This document shows, piece after piece, positions 9,599 through 17,168 of a DNA stretch of 41,016 nucleotides (position 1 is the first letter of the stretch; every line of letters begins with the position of its first letter). A program made the translations under genes and the position numbers. The DNA is taken from NCBI GenBank assembly GCA_024640845.1, contig JAHEEE010000034.1, forward strand, positions 1 to 41,016, read 5' to 3'. The stretch is from Myxococcales bacterium. GTDB lineage: Bacteria > Myxococcota_A > Polyangia > Polyangiales > Houyiibacteriaceae. A model generated the notes under the pieces. The model worked only from the letters and a program-made list of their open reading frames with translations. It searched no databases and was not told the DNA's origin.

Positions 9599-11428
9599 AT
9601 GAAGGACGAAAGAGACCTGATTCGCGAAGACATCGAGGCCTATCTCGCGAAGTACCAACAGAAGGAGCTGCTCCGTTTCGTATCGGTCGGCTCCGTCGAT
9701 GACGGCAAATCCACGCTCATCGGCCGGATTCTCTATGACACTGGGATGGTCTTCGAGGACCAGATGGCCGCTGTTCGAGCGGCATCGCAAACGGAGGCGC
9801 CCGACCTCGCACTGTTGACCGACGGGCTCAAAGCCGAGCGTGAACAGGGCATCACGATTGACGTGGCGTACCGGTACTTCGCTACCGACAAACGGAAGTT
9901 CATCATCGCAGACACCCCCGGGCACATTCAGTACACACGCAACATGGTCACCGGCGCATCGACCGCCGACGTGGCCCTCATCCTCATCGACGCTCGGCAC
10001 GGCGTGCTCGAACAGTCCCGCCGCCACGCCTACATCGCGTCCTTACTGGGCATCCCACATCTCGCGGTGTGCGTGAACAAGATGGACCTCAAGGATTTCT
10101 CGGAAGAGGTCTACGACTCAATCAGCTCAGACTTCATGGAGTTCGGCAAGACGCTTCGCTTCAAGGACATCCAGTTTTTCCCCGTCAGCGCGCTCGACGG
10201 GGACAATGTAGTCAGCAACAGCGAGCGAACTCCTTGGTACGACGGACCGAACGTCCTCGAGTACCTCGAGACGGTACCTGTGTTCGCCGATCGGAACTTC
10301 CAGGACTTTCGCTACCCCGTTCAATACGTGATCCGCCCGGATCTCGACTACCGAGGGTTCGCCGCGGAGATCGCTGCGGGCGTGATCAAGAAGGGAGACG
10401 ACATCGTCGCCCTGCCATCCGGTAAGCCCTCCAAAGTGAAAGCGATCGACACATGGGAGGGGGAGCTCGACGAGGCCTTCGCAGGTCAGTCCGTGACGAT
10501 TCGGCTCGAAGACGAAATCGACATCAGCCGAGGCGACATGATCGTCAAGCCTGACAACCTGCCTCGCGTCACTCGTCGCTTCGACGCACATATGGTGTGG
10601 ATGCACGAGAAGCCGCTCGACACCGAAAAGGCATACCTCGTCAAGCACACCACACAGACCGTTCGCGCGCAGATCGACAAGATCTATCACGAGATCGACA
10701 TGCATTCGCTCGAGGCAAAGCCCACCGACGGCATCGAGTTGAACGATATCGCGAAGGTCCGGCTGAGCTGTCACCGTGCGCTCTACGTCGACGACTATCA
10801 CCGCAACCGGGAGACCGGTGCCTTCATCGTCATCGACTCGCTGACCAACAACACGGTGGCGGCCGGCATGATCTCGCTGGAAGGCGCAGAGCAGAACATC
10901 GGGGAGGTCATGAAGGAGCTTCACGCCGAGTCGGCCATGGAGCCAAAGACCTTCGTGAGCCCAACCGAGCGCATGGAGCGCTTCGGCCAAAAAGGCGCAA
11001 CGGTGTGGCTCCACGGCGTTCCAGGCTCAGGGCGTTGGACGCTTGCGTACGCACTCGAGAGAAGACTGTTCGACGAGGGCCGGACCGCCACCGTGGTCAT
11101 CCCGGTCGGCGAGAATCTTCGGTCCATGATTTCTGCTGCCAAAGCCGTGACGGATGCGGGGCTCATCAACATCTGCGCATTCCCGAGCCCCACCGCCAAG
11201 GATCGGGAGGAGCTCGCGAAGCGAATCGGTGAGGACCGCGTGATTCAGGTGTACGTCAACACCGATATGGAGCTCTGCAAAGAGCGCCGCCCCGACGCCG
11301 ACTTTTCGAGCTTCGAACCGCCCGAGAACCCGGACATCACAATCGCCCTCGACCAGGTCCGCATCGACAAGGCCGTCGAGATCATCATGAATGCGCTCAA
11401 GGAGCGTGGGCAGTTCGAAGACGCCTAG
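9599..11428 (+). CDS. cysN: Sulfate adenylyltransferase subunit 1 (CysN) fused to a degenerate APS-kinase domain
   Basis: A 609-residue protein. Residues 1-430 are the CysN GTPase that powers ATP sulfurylase: P-loop GSVDDGKST near residue 31, DTPGHIQYTRNM, NKMDL, and beta-barrel domains. Residues 455-609 correspond to the APS kinase CysC. It still opens with GATVWLHGVPGSG and an alignable ALERRLF helix, but the P-loop reads GSGRWT instead of GSGKST, so the catalytic Lys is Arg and the next Ser is Trp. The DGDN motif is replaced by VGEN, and about 20 residues that normally follow it are missing, as is most of the DPKGLYKKAR lid. The sulfurylase half looks functional; the kinase half is probably inactive. 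An AAGGAA ribosome-binding site precedes the ATG. Confidence 0.93.
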   Translation: MKDERDLIREDIEAYLAKYQQKELLRFVSVGSVDDGKSTLIGRILYDTGMVFEDQMAAVRAASQTEAPDLALLTDGLKAEREQGITIDVAYRYFATDKRKFIIADTPGHIQYTRNMVTGASTADVALILIDARHGVLEQSRRHAYIASLLGIPHLAVCVNKMDLKDFSEEVYDSISSDFMEFGKTLRFKDIQFFPVSALDGDNVVSNSERTPWYDGPNVLEYLETVPVFADRNFQDFRYPVQYVIRPDLDYRGFAAEIAAGVIKKGDDIVALPSGKPSKVKAIDTWEGELDEAFAGQSVTIRLEDEIDISRGDMIVKPDNLPRVTRRFDAHMVWMHEKPLDTEKAYLVKHTTQTVRAQIDKIYHEIDMHSLEAKPTDGIELNDIAKVRLSCHRALYVDDYHRNRETGAFIVIDSLTNNTVAAGMISLEGAEQNIGEVMKELHAESAMEPKTFVSPTERMERFGQKGATVWLHGVPGSGRWTLAYALERRLFDEGRTATVVIPVGENLRSMISAAKAVTDAGLINICAFPSPTAKDREELAKRIGEDRVIQVYVNTDMELCKERRPDADFSSFEPPENPDITIALDQVRIDKAVEIIMNALKERGQFEDA

Positions 11429-11459
11429 GGAGTGACAGCCTCAGCGTGAGCGCACAATC

Positions 11460-12332
11460 TTGATCGTCGAGCTTCTCAGCGTCGTAGCTCCGGTTTTCAT
11501 CGTCGCTCTCGTGGGTCTCGCTTGGGCGCGCTCGGGTGCACACTTCGATGAGATTTCCATCTCGCGATTGGTGCTGAACGTCGGAGTCCCGTGTCTGCTG
11601 TTCCGAAGCCTCACTACGCTCGACGTGTCGCCATTCGAGCTCGCGCAGATGGCGGGGCTGACCGTTGGCGTGATGGCCCTCTTTGCGCTCGGTGGCTTCG
11701 CCGCGCTCCGGGCGATGAAGTTGCCGGCACACACCTTTCTCGGCCCGTTGATCTTCAGCAACTCGGGCAATGTGGGCGTACCCATCTGCCTGTTTGCTTT
11801 CGGTGAACCGGGTCTGGCGCTCGCGATGACCTACTTCGCGGTGTCGGCGACGTTTCACGTCTCGCTAGGTGGCCCCCTCTTCGCCGGATCGTTCTCCTGG
11901 AAACCGTTTTTCCGGTCTCCGCTCACGTGGGCAGTCGCAGTGACGGTACCGGTCGTCGCCACTGGCGCCGCAGTGCCCACTTGGATCGCGCGCACGACCG
12001 AGCTGCTCGGAGACATCGCCATCCCCCTCATGCTTCTCACCCTGGGCGTCTCGCTTTCGAAGATGCATCCGGAATCCCTTGGGCGTTCGCTCGTGCTCGC
12101 CCTGGTTCGCTTTGCGCTCGGCGTGTCCGCCGGCTTCCTGCTCACGGCGCTGCTCGGCGTCGAAGGCCTGACGCGTAAGGTCCTCATCCTCCAAGCCTCG
12201 ATGCCCGTCGGCGTACTCAACTACCTCTTCGCGCACCGCTACGGAAGGACCCCCGAGCAAGTCGCCAGCTTGGTGCTCGTAAGCACACTGCTCTCGGTCC
12301 TCACGATCCCAACCCTCTTGGCATGGCTCTAG
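11460..12332 (+). CDS. AEC-family (auxin-efflux-carrier type) transporter
   Basis: A 290-residue inner-membrane permease with eight or more hydrophobic segments across its length. The N-terminal pattern (VVAPVFIVALVGLAWAR), the LNVGVPCLLF segment and the FSNSGNVGVPICLFAFGEPGL motif in the middle, with its discontinuous helix, are typical of the AEC/membrane transport family; the C-terminal half repeats the fold with IPLMLLTLGVSL and LQASMPVGVLNYLFA. Substrates are usually organic acids, amino acids or other small anions, and none can be assigned here. The likely start is TTG at 11460-11462; no ATG is available and no clear ribosome-binding site is seen. Its TAG stop lies inside the left terminus of a palindromic repeat element. 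Confidence 0.85.
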   Translation: MIVELLSVVAPVFIVALVGLAWARSGAHFDEISISRLVLNVGVPCLLFRSLTTLDVSPFELAQMAGLTVGVMALFALGGFAALRAMKLPAHTFLGPLIFSNSGNVGVPICLFAFGEPGLALAMTYFAVSATFHVSLGGPLFAGSFSWKPFFRSPLTWAVAVTVPVVATGAAVPTWIARTTELLGDIAIPLMLLTLGVSLSKMHPESLGRSLVLALVRFALGVSAGFLLTALLGVEGLTRKVLILQASMPVGVLNYLFAHRYGRTPEQVASLVLVSTLLSVLTIPTLLAWL

Positions 12333-12475
12333 GGGACACGCTCCGGGTGTCTAACCATTCGCAATTACATCACTCCCCAGCGAAAGATCGCAGGGTTCCC
12401 TCCGGTCTGACGCTGCGATCGTTGACGCAGTACCGATGTAATTTCAAGAGGTTGCAAGTACGGAGCGTGTCCCTA
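12330..12475. repeat. Palindromic repeat element, copy 1 (inverted-repeat termini, MITE/REP-like)
   Basis: About 145 bases. The outer arms are perfect: GGGACACGCTCCG (12333-12345) and its reverse complement (12461-12473). Two further pairs nest inside: AATTACATC (12363-12371) with GATGTAATT (12435-12443), and GATCGCAG (12386-12393) with CTGCGATC (12413-12420). The element could fold into one long interrupted hairpin. It shares its termini, the AATTA block and AAAGATCGCAG with a second copy at 27601-27800. The outermost TAG on each side is the stop codon of the neighbouring gene (AEC transporter on the left, PLD-like gene on the right). It carries no open reading frame; mobilisation in trans is inference. 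Confidence 0.8.
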
Positions 12476-13042
12476 CATTTCGTCTAGGGGCATTTCGCAT
12501 TCATCCCGGAGGCGGCAGTCTCGACACTCTGCGCCGCGCCAGATTCGATCATATCGCTCTTGAACCGCGTCGATCATCTGTTCGTCTGAAGTGATGATGC
12601 CCATCTCGAAGTTGCGGCGGCCCTCGCCCTTGGCGCCGAGGCCGGCGCCGGTCCAGTTGGCGCTGCCGAGGTAGACCAGGCAAGCGTCGACCACCACTGT
12701 CTTGAGGTGAACCCGGGGGCAAACACGCATCTCGAGGCCGCCAGCTACCAGGTCGGGTTGCCCGTCGAAGCTCTTCCGAAACGGTCGCGAGGGCATCGAG
12801 GCATGGAGGATCCTCAGCTCGACGCCCCGACGCGCGAGCTCCGTGAAGGCTTCCAGGACGGAGCGGTAGTTGCCGCGGCGAGTGCGGCGTCTGCCCGGAA
12901 CCGCGTTCGGATCCTCGACCATGAGCTCCTTTAGATTGGCCGTCGCGATCCAAACACTGCGCTCCGCCTCGAGCGCCGCCTTCACGACTTGCTCGTAGTG
13001 ATCGCGGTCTGAGAGGAGCTGGAGAGGCACGGCACGGCGCAT
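12473..13042 (-). CDS. Phospholipase D-like domain protein with C-terminal Cys cluster
   Basis: A 189-residue protein with one HKD motif: HLKTVVVDACLVYLGSANWTGAGLG near residues 110-135 holds the His, Lys and Asp and the GSAN(W) segment. The N-terminal half (VWIATANLKEL, then SVLEAFTELARRGVELRIL) is the usual first part of a PLD domain. A single HKD per chain implies a homodimer, as in the Nuc-type nucleases, so a nuclease or phosphodiesterase is more likely than a lipase. The last 20 residues contain CRDCRLRDEC, which could bind a metal. The TAG stop is supplied by the terminus of the palindromic element, leaving this gene and the convergent AEC gene separated only by that element. Confidence 0.75.
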   Translation of the reverse strand: MRRAVPLQLLSDRDHYEQVVKAALEAERSVWIATANLKELMVEDPNAVPGRRRTRRGNYRSVLEAFTELARRGVELRILHASMPSRPFRKSFDGQPDLVAGGLEMRVCPRVHLKTVVVDACLVYLGSANWTGAGLGAKGEGRRNFEMGIITSDEQMIDAVQERYDRIWRGAECRDCRLRDECEMPLDEM

Positions 13043-13159
13043 TCAACGGAGACTACGTGACGCGAAAAAGAGATCCGAGAAATCGGCACCCACGCAACGC
13101 GCGGCAGCGAGATCCGGAATGGTAGGAGATAGTGTGAGGGCGGCGGGGCGGGCCCAACA

Positions 13160-15184
13160 CTAGTCCATCTCTCGATACTGCTCCTCTTCCGGCTCCTCGT
13201 CGGCGTCGAGGAACGCGAGGTCCCTTTGGCTGAAGACCCGCACGAGGCTCCGGCGAATCGGGACGAGCAATGCGATGCAGAGCGGAAAGAGAACCCCTAG
13301 AGCGGACGATTTCACGGCCCATAAAAGAGCCAGGCATATGACCTGGATGAGCGTGAATGTGTGCAGGACCACGCGGGAGACGCGACGAACGTAGTGCGTC
13401 GGTGGATACAGGGCTGGGTCGGTCACCCAGAGCTTGAGGCGATCGATGAATTGGTTCCCGCGAAGGGAGGCGATGCCCATGTAGAGGAACAGGCCGAAAA
13501 CCACGGACATCGGGATCTCCCGGAGCAGGCCGAGGAAGAGAAGTGAGGCCCCGATCAGCAAGTGGACGACGAGAGGGGTAAGACGGTTCTCCTGAACCGA
13601 GATGATGTGCTCGCCACGGGCGTGGTGACGGACGGTCGCGAGCGAACGTACGTGGTTGAGTGAGCGTACGGTCGCGGCGACAATCCACGGCAACCCGAAT
13701 GCCGAGCAAACCGCGACCAGAATCGCGATGACCGCCATGTCGAGGTCGTACCCCGCACCCTTCTTGAGCCGGTGGCGCGGACTGTTGACGATCCGGACGG
13801 TGATGTTCTGATCGAGGAACATCAAAACCGTTGCGAGCCCCGCGATCGGGATGGAAGCGATCCAGAACCAGATCGGAGCCTCCATCGGGTTGACCAGCCA
13901 CCCGCGTCCGCTGGTCGTCGCAAACTCGTCTGGGACTGCGAGATGATCCAGCTCTATCGGGCGCATGTTCCACGCGGCGACAGTCATCAACGAAATCGCG
14001 ATCGTGGGTCCAAAGTCGGCCAAAAACTCCCTTGCGTTCTTGGTCAAGAGCGGCTTCTGCCGCATGCGCGAGAGTTGCTGCGAGATCACGTAAGTCCCGA
14101 GCGCCAACACGAGAGCCAAGAGCTCGCCACTCGTGGCAACCTCTTCGTCCAGGATCCCCCCGAAGATGTCGCGAACTGCCTCGGTAATGAAGATCAAAGC
14201 GATCAGGGCGCCGAAAATCTCATCTGTAAATCGGGTGAAATGGCGAATGTACCGGCTCGCATTGGTCAGTGCGAGGGTCAGCATCATCAGCGAGGTCCAG
14301 ATGCCGATCCAGAACAAGCCCGGAAGAAACGGAACCTCGAACTGCTTGCAAAGCACGAAGAGCAGCGCGATGAAAATGGTAACCGGTCCGGTGCTCCCAA
14401 GCAGGGTGAGGGGCTGCCCGGCGAACAGCGCGTACGTGACTCCCCCAATGGCCGCGGCGAGCAGCGCCTCGACCACGCCGATCTCTCCTTGGGTCAAGAA
14501 CGCGAGCAGCCCGCCAAATGCAATCGATGGCGCCAAACATGCAAAGAACAAGAAGAGGATCGTCGCAAGCCCCTTGATATTGAATCCGTCGATGAAGTCG
14601 CTCGCGTAGTACGGGAGCTTGCGCCGGATGTCGGAGAGCACTCCAGCACCTAGTCCGACATCGGGCGGCGCGACGCTCGGATAGGTGGGCACCATCGACG
14701 GCCGACGCTGATCGGGCGGCGCTTCGACGTACTCCAAATAGAGCTGGTAGGTCGCAAGCACCTGCATTGGATCGTTCGCGCCGATGATCGATGCGCTGAA
14801 CCGCTCGTCGAATAGCATCCATCCGAACGGTTCGAGCTCTTCATTGAGGGGCATAGACGCGCCGTAGGGCGCGACGATCATCCATACGTAGTGAACCCTC
14901 TCATGGTCACTCGCACGCACACCTTCTGGAATGCGTATCAACGCGGAGCGAACTTGGTCGCCGTTTTGCGTTGTATACCGAATGCGAAGAACCCCAACTC
15001 CGCCACCGAGGTCTTGAAGTTCTCCCTCGCCGCGTTCGTCGAGTGTCGCCTGGACCGCTGCGCGATGACGCGGGCCGAGCTTTCCGCACCGCACCAGCTC
15101 ATCTAGGGCCTGCTGGATCAGCTCCTGCAGATCGCTGGCAGCCAGGTCGAGAAAGATCTCGCTGTCGTGAAGTCGCTTCTGCAA
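13160..15184 (-). CDS. SLC4-type (band 3 / HCO3 co-transporter) anion transporter
   Basis: A 674-residue membrane protein with the two-domain architecture of animal and plant SLC4 anion exchangers. Residues 1-190 are soluble and resemble the band 3 cytoplasmic domain (VHYVWMIVAPYG, then an FDERFSASIIGANDP segment). From about residue 205 the transporter core shows the family landmarks in order: FIDGFNIKGLATILFLFFA, GQPLTLLGSTGPVTIF, FTDEIFGALIALIFI, VLMFLDQNITVRIV, KKGAGYDLDMAVIA, FGLPWIVAATVRSLNH and FGLFLYMGIASLRGNQF. Likely substrate is bicarbonate, borate or another small anion. It starts at TTG (15182-15184), as no ATG or GTG occurs in frame near the N-terminus. The C-terminus is acidic. 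Confidence 0.88.
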   Translation of the reverse strand: MQKRLHDSEIFLDLAASDLQELIQQALDELVRCGKLGPRHRAAVQATLDERGEGELQDLGGGVGVLRIRYTTQNGDQVRSALIRIPEGVRASDHERVHYVWMIVAPYGASMPLNEELEPFGWMLFDERFSASIIGANDPMQVLATYQLYLEYVEAPPDQRRPSMVPTYPSVAPPDVGLGAGVLSDIRRKLPYYASDFIDGFNIKGLATILFLFFACLAPSIAFGGLLAFLTQGEIGVVEALLAAAIGGVTYALFAGQPLTLLGSTGPVTIFIALLFVLCKQFEVPFLPGLFWIGIWTSLMMLTLALTNASRYIRHFTRFTDEIFGALIALIFITEAVRDIFGGILDEEVATSGELLALVLALGTYVISQQLSRMRQKPLLTKNAREFLADFGPTIAISLMTVAAWNMRPIELDHLAVPDEFATTSGRGWLVNPMEAPIWFWIASIPIAGLATVLMFLDQNITVRIVNSPRHRLKKGAGYDLDMAVIAILVAVCSAFGLPWIVAATVRSLNHVRSLATVRHHARGEHIISVQENRLTPLVVHLLIGASLLFLGLLREIPMSVVFGLFLYMGIASLRGNQFIDRLKLWVTDPALYPPTHYVRRVSRVVLHTFTLIQVICLALLWAVKSSALGVLFPLCIALLVPIRRSLVRVFSQRDLAFLDADEEPEEEQYREMD

Positions 15185-15299
15185 GCACTACCCCGGTCGA
15201 GCACAGAAGGTCTCCGATCTCGCAGCCGATGGGAAGCGTCAAATTCCGGCTCCGCGTCGAGACCGCTCGGAAAGTCGAACCCCTAATGGAAGAGCTGCG

Positions 15300-16637
15300 T
15301 CATGGGGCGATACAACGCCGGACGACCTTCATGAGCGTGTCGGTGCCCCAAGCCATGCCGTCCACCGGGATTCGTTCGTTGTGTCCGTGGAACATATCGG
15401 CAAATCGCAGCGTCGCCGGCAGCTTCACTGGAGCGAAGCCGTACCACTTTGCACCGATGGAAGTGAAGGCTTTGGCATCGGTGAATCCCTGAAGGATGAA
15501 AGGAACGAGTGGTGCGTCAGGCGCTCGCTCCGCCATCACCTCGTGAATGACCGAGTACAGGGACGACTCTTTTGGCTCCGTGACGACGGGAGGCAGCGCA
15601 TGCAGCACGTCGAGCTCGATGTTGGTGCCCAACACATCTTGCAGCTCGCGCAGGAAGTCTGCTTGTGACTGGCCAGGTAGGATGCGTCCGTCGATCTCTG
15701 CTTCCGCCAGACCGGGGATCACGTTGGTCTTGTTCCCCGCTCGAAGCACGGTCGGCGATGCCGTGTTGCCGAGCAGTGCTCTGAACGCGCGACGCACGGA
15801 TGGATCGGGCAACATTCTCAGCATGGCGGGGCCAAGAGTCGGGCTGCCGAGCATCTTGATCAAAGGTCGCAAGGGTGCCGGCAGGTGCGACGCGATGGCA
15901 CCAACGAATTCCTGCACCGAATCGGACGAGTGACGTGGCAAACCGCCTTTCCCGAGTCTCACGATCGCCTCGCTGAGTTGAACGACCGCCGAATCCTCGC
16001 GCGGCATCGAGCCGTGTCCCGGCTCTCCGGTCGCCCGTGCGCGAACCCAACAGACTCCCTTTTCGGCGACCTGTACGGTGAAGAAGCTCTTCCCGGCCAC
16101 CTGGAGGTTGAAGCCACCGCCCTCCCCGATGGCGAACTCGCTTCTCACGAGGTCCGTGTGGTTCTCGCAAAGCCAGAGTGAGCCGAAACGGCATCCGGCT
16201 TCTTCGTCGGCGACACCGGCGAAGATCAGATCGCGCTCGGGCTTCAACCCTTCCCTCGCCAGACGCGTGATGATTGCGACCGACATCGCTGCCATGTTCT
16301 TCATGTCGATTGCGCCACGACCCCAGAGACAGCCGTCGTGCACCTCTCCGCAAAACGGGGGGTAATCCCAACAGGACGGATCCGACTCGACGACGTCGAG
16401 ATGTGCCGTCAGCAAGAGGGGCGCCTTCTGGCCCGTTCCCCGAATCCGCGCGACCACGTTGCCGCGACCGGGTGCACTCAGCAGCACCTGGGGCTCCAAA
16501 CCCGCCGCGCTGAGCTCTTCGGCAAGCAACTCCGCCGCGGGAAGCTCGTTTCCGGGCGGATTGGTCGTGTCGATGCGCAGCAGTTGTTGGCACAACCGAA
16601 ACGCATGCTCGGTCAACTCGAGATCGTGTTCGGGCAT
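15300..16637 (-). CDS. M20-family metallopeptidase / deacylase
   Basis: A 445-residue two-zinc hydrolase of the M20 clan (carboxypeptidase, acetylornithine deacetylase and succinyl-diaminopimelate desuccinylase relatives). The metal and catalytic residues are in place: His and Asp in LTAHLDVV near residue 78, Asp in WGRGAIDMKN near 110, the Glu pair in GVADEEAG near 142, EGGGFN near 172, and His in DMFHGHNER near 418. A lid domain, with NKTNVIPG, lies between. There is no signal peptide, so it is cytoplasmic. The long lid insertion (about residues 235-290) resembles carboxypeptidase-S-like members. No biosynthetic neighbours narrow the substrate. The ATG at 16635-16637 has no strong ribosome-binding site. 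Confidence 0.88.
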   Translation of the reverse strand: MPEHDLELTEHAFRLCQQLLRIDTTNPPGNELPAAELLAEELSAAGLEPQVLLSAPGRGNVVARIRGTGQKAPLLLTAHLDVVESDPSCWDYPPFCGEVHDGCLWGRGAIDMKNMAAMSVAIITRLAREGLKPERDLIFAGVADEEAGCRFGSLWLCENHTDLVRSEFAIGEGGGFNLQVAGKSFFTVQVAEKGVCWVRARATGEPGHGSMPREDSAVVQLSEAIVRLGKGGLPRHSSDSVQEFVGAIASHLPAPLRPLIKMLGSPTLGPAMLRMLPDPSVRRAFRALLGNTASPTVLRAGNKTNVIPGLAEAEIDGRILPGQSQADFLRELQDVLGTNIELDVLHALPPVVTEPKESSLYSVIHEVMAERAPDAPLVPFILQGFTDAKAFTSIGAKWYGFAPVKLPATLRFADMFHGHNERIPVDGMAWGTDTLMKVVRRCIAP

Positions 16638-16728
16638 GGTTGGCTACTTCTGTTTACTAGAAGCGAACTTCTTTTGGGGCGTTTTCTTTGCGATCAGCTG
16701 CATTGATATCGTCGAAAGCACGGACTTC

Positions 16729-16751
16729 GCGCTCTTGAGGTCTAAGAGCGC
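16729..16751. promoter_or_regulatory. Perfect 8-bp inverted repeat in the divergent M20 / globin spacer
   Basis: GCGCTCTT and AAGAGCGC are separated by 7 bases, 42 bases before the globin ATG. There is no T-run after it in either direction, so a regulator-binding site or leader hairpin is more likely than a terminator. Confidence 0.4.
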
Positions 16752-16792
16752 AACTTGATCCAAGCTTCACATTGGAGCAGGTTCCTCGGCGA

Positions 16793-17167
16793 ATGAGCTC
16801 CTTCGAACAGCTCGGCGGAGAGCCGAAGTTGAAAGCCATCGTCGACGATTTCGTCGACCGCTGTTTCGATGACACGATGATCGGCTTTCTGTTCCAGCGC
16901 GCCGACCGAGACAGGATCAAGCGCTTCGAATACCAACACGCGGCGGAGCATCTGGGCGGCCCGGTCCGCTACGGCGGCAGACCCCTCGACGAGGCACATG
17001 GTCCGCATCGCATTTTCGGAGGGCAGTTCGCGCGCCGCCGGCAGATTCTGATCGAAACGCTTCGCGACCACGGCGTCGCGGACGAACTCGTCGACGCATG
17101 GATCTCGCACCAAGACACCCTTCGCTCTCTCATCACCAAAGATCAGGACTCGAACTGCGGCGGTTGA
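16793..17167 (+). CDS. Group I-like truncated haemoglobin
   Basis: A 124-residue truncated globin, expected to bind haem and handle O2 or NO in the cytoplasm. It aligns by eye with TrHb1 proteins: LGGEPKLKAIVDDFVDR at the start, HLGGPVRYGGRPLDEAH in the middle with the last His as the proximal (F8) ligand, then LIETLRDHGVADELVDAW. At the B10 position, usually Tyr and important for ligand stabilisation, I read Val (DDFV). The ATG at 16793 is chosen over an in-frame TTG seven codons upstream because it places the LGG motif at the usual distance. It ends one base before the rsgA ATG, so the two are co-transcribed. A perfect inverted repeat lies upstream. Confidence 0.85.
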   Translation: MSSFEQLGGEPKLKAIVDDFVDRCFDDTMIGFLFQRADRDRIKRFEYQHAAEHLGGPVRYGGRPLDEAHGPHRIFGGQFARRRQILIETLRDHGVADELVDAWISHQDTLRSLITKDQDSNCGG

Positions 17168-17168
17168 G

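Noticed and set aside
13053-13973. Large Arg/Pro/His-rich frame inside the SLC4 gene on the same strand
   Set aside because: Off-frame shadow of the SLC4 coding sequence.
16644-16703. Short frame (about 19 codons, Lys-rich) ending 6 bases before the M20 peptidase ATG
   Set aside because: It could be a translation-coupled leader, but it has no ribosome-binding site and nothing recognisable in the peptide.
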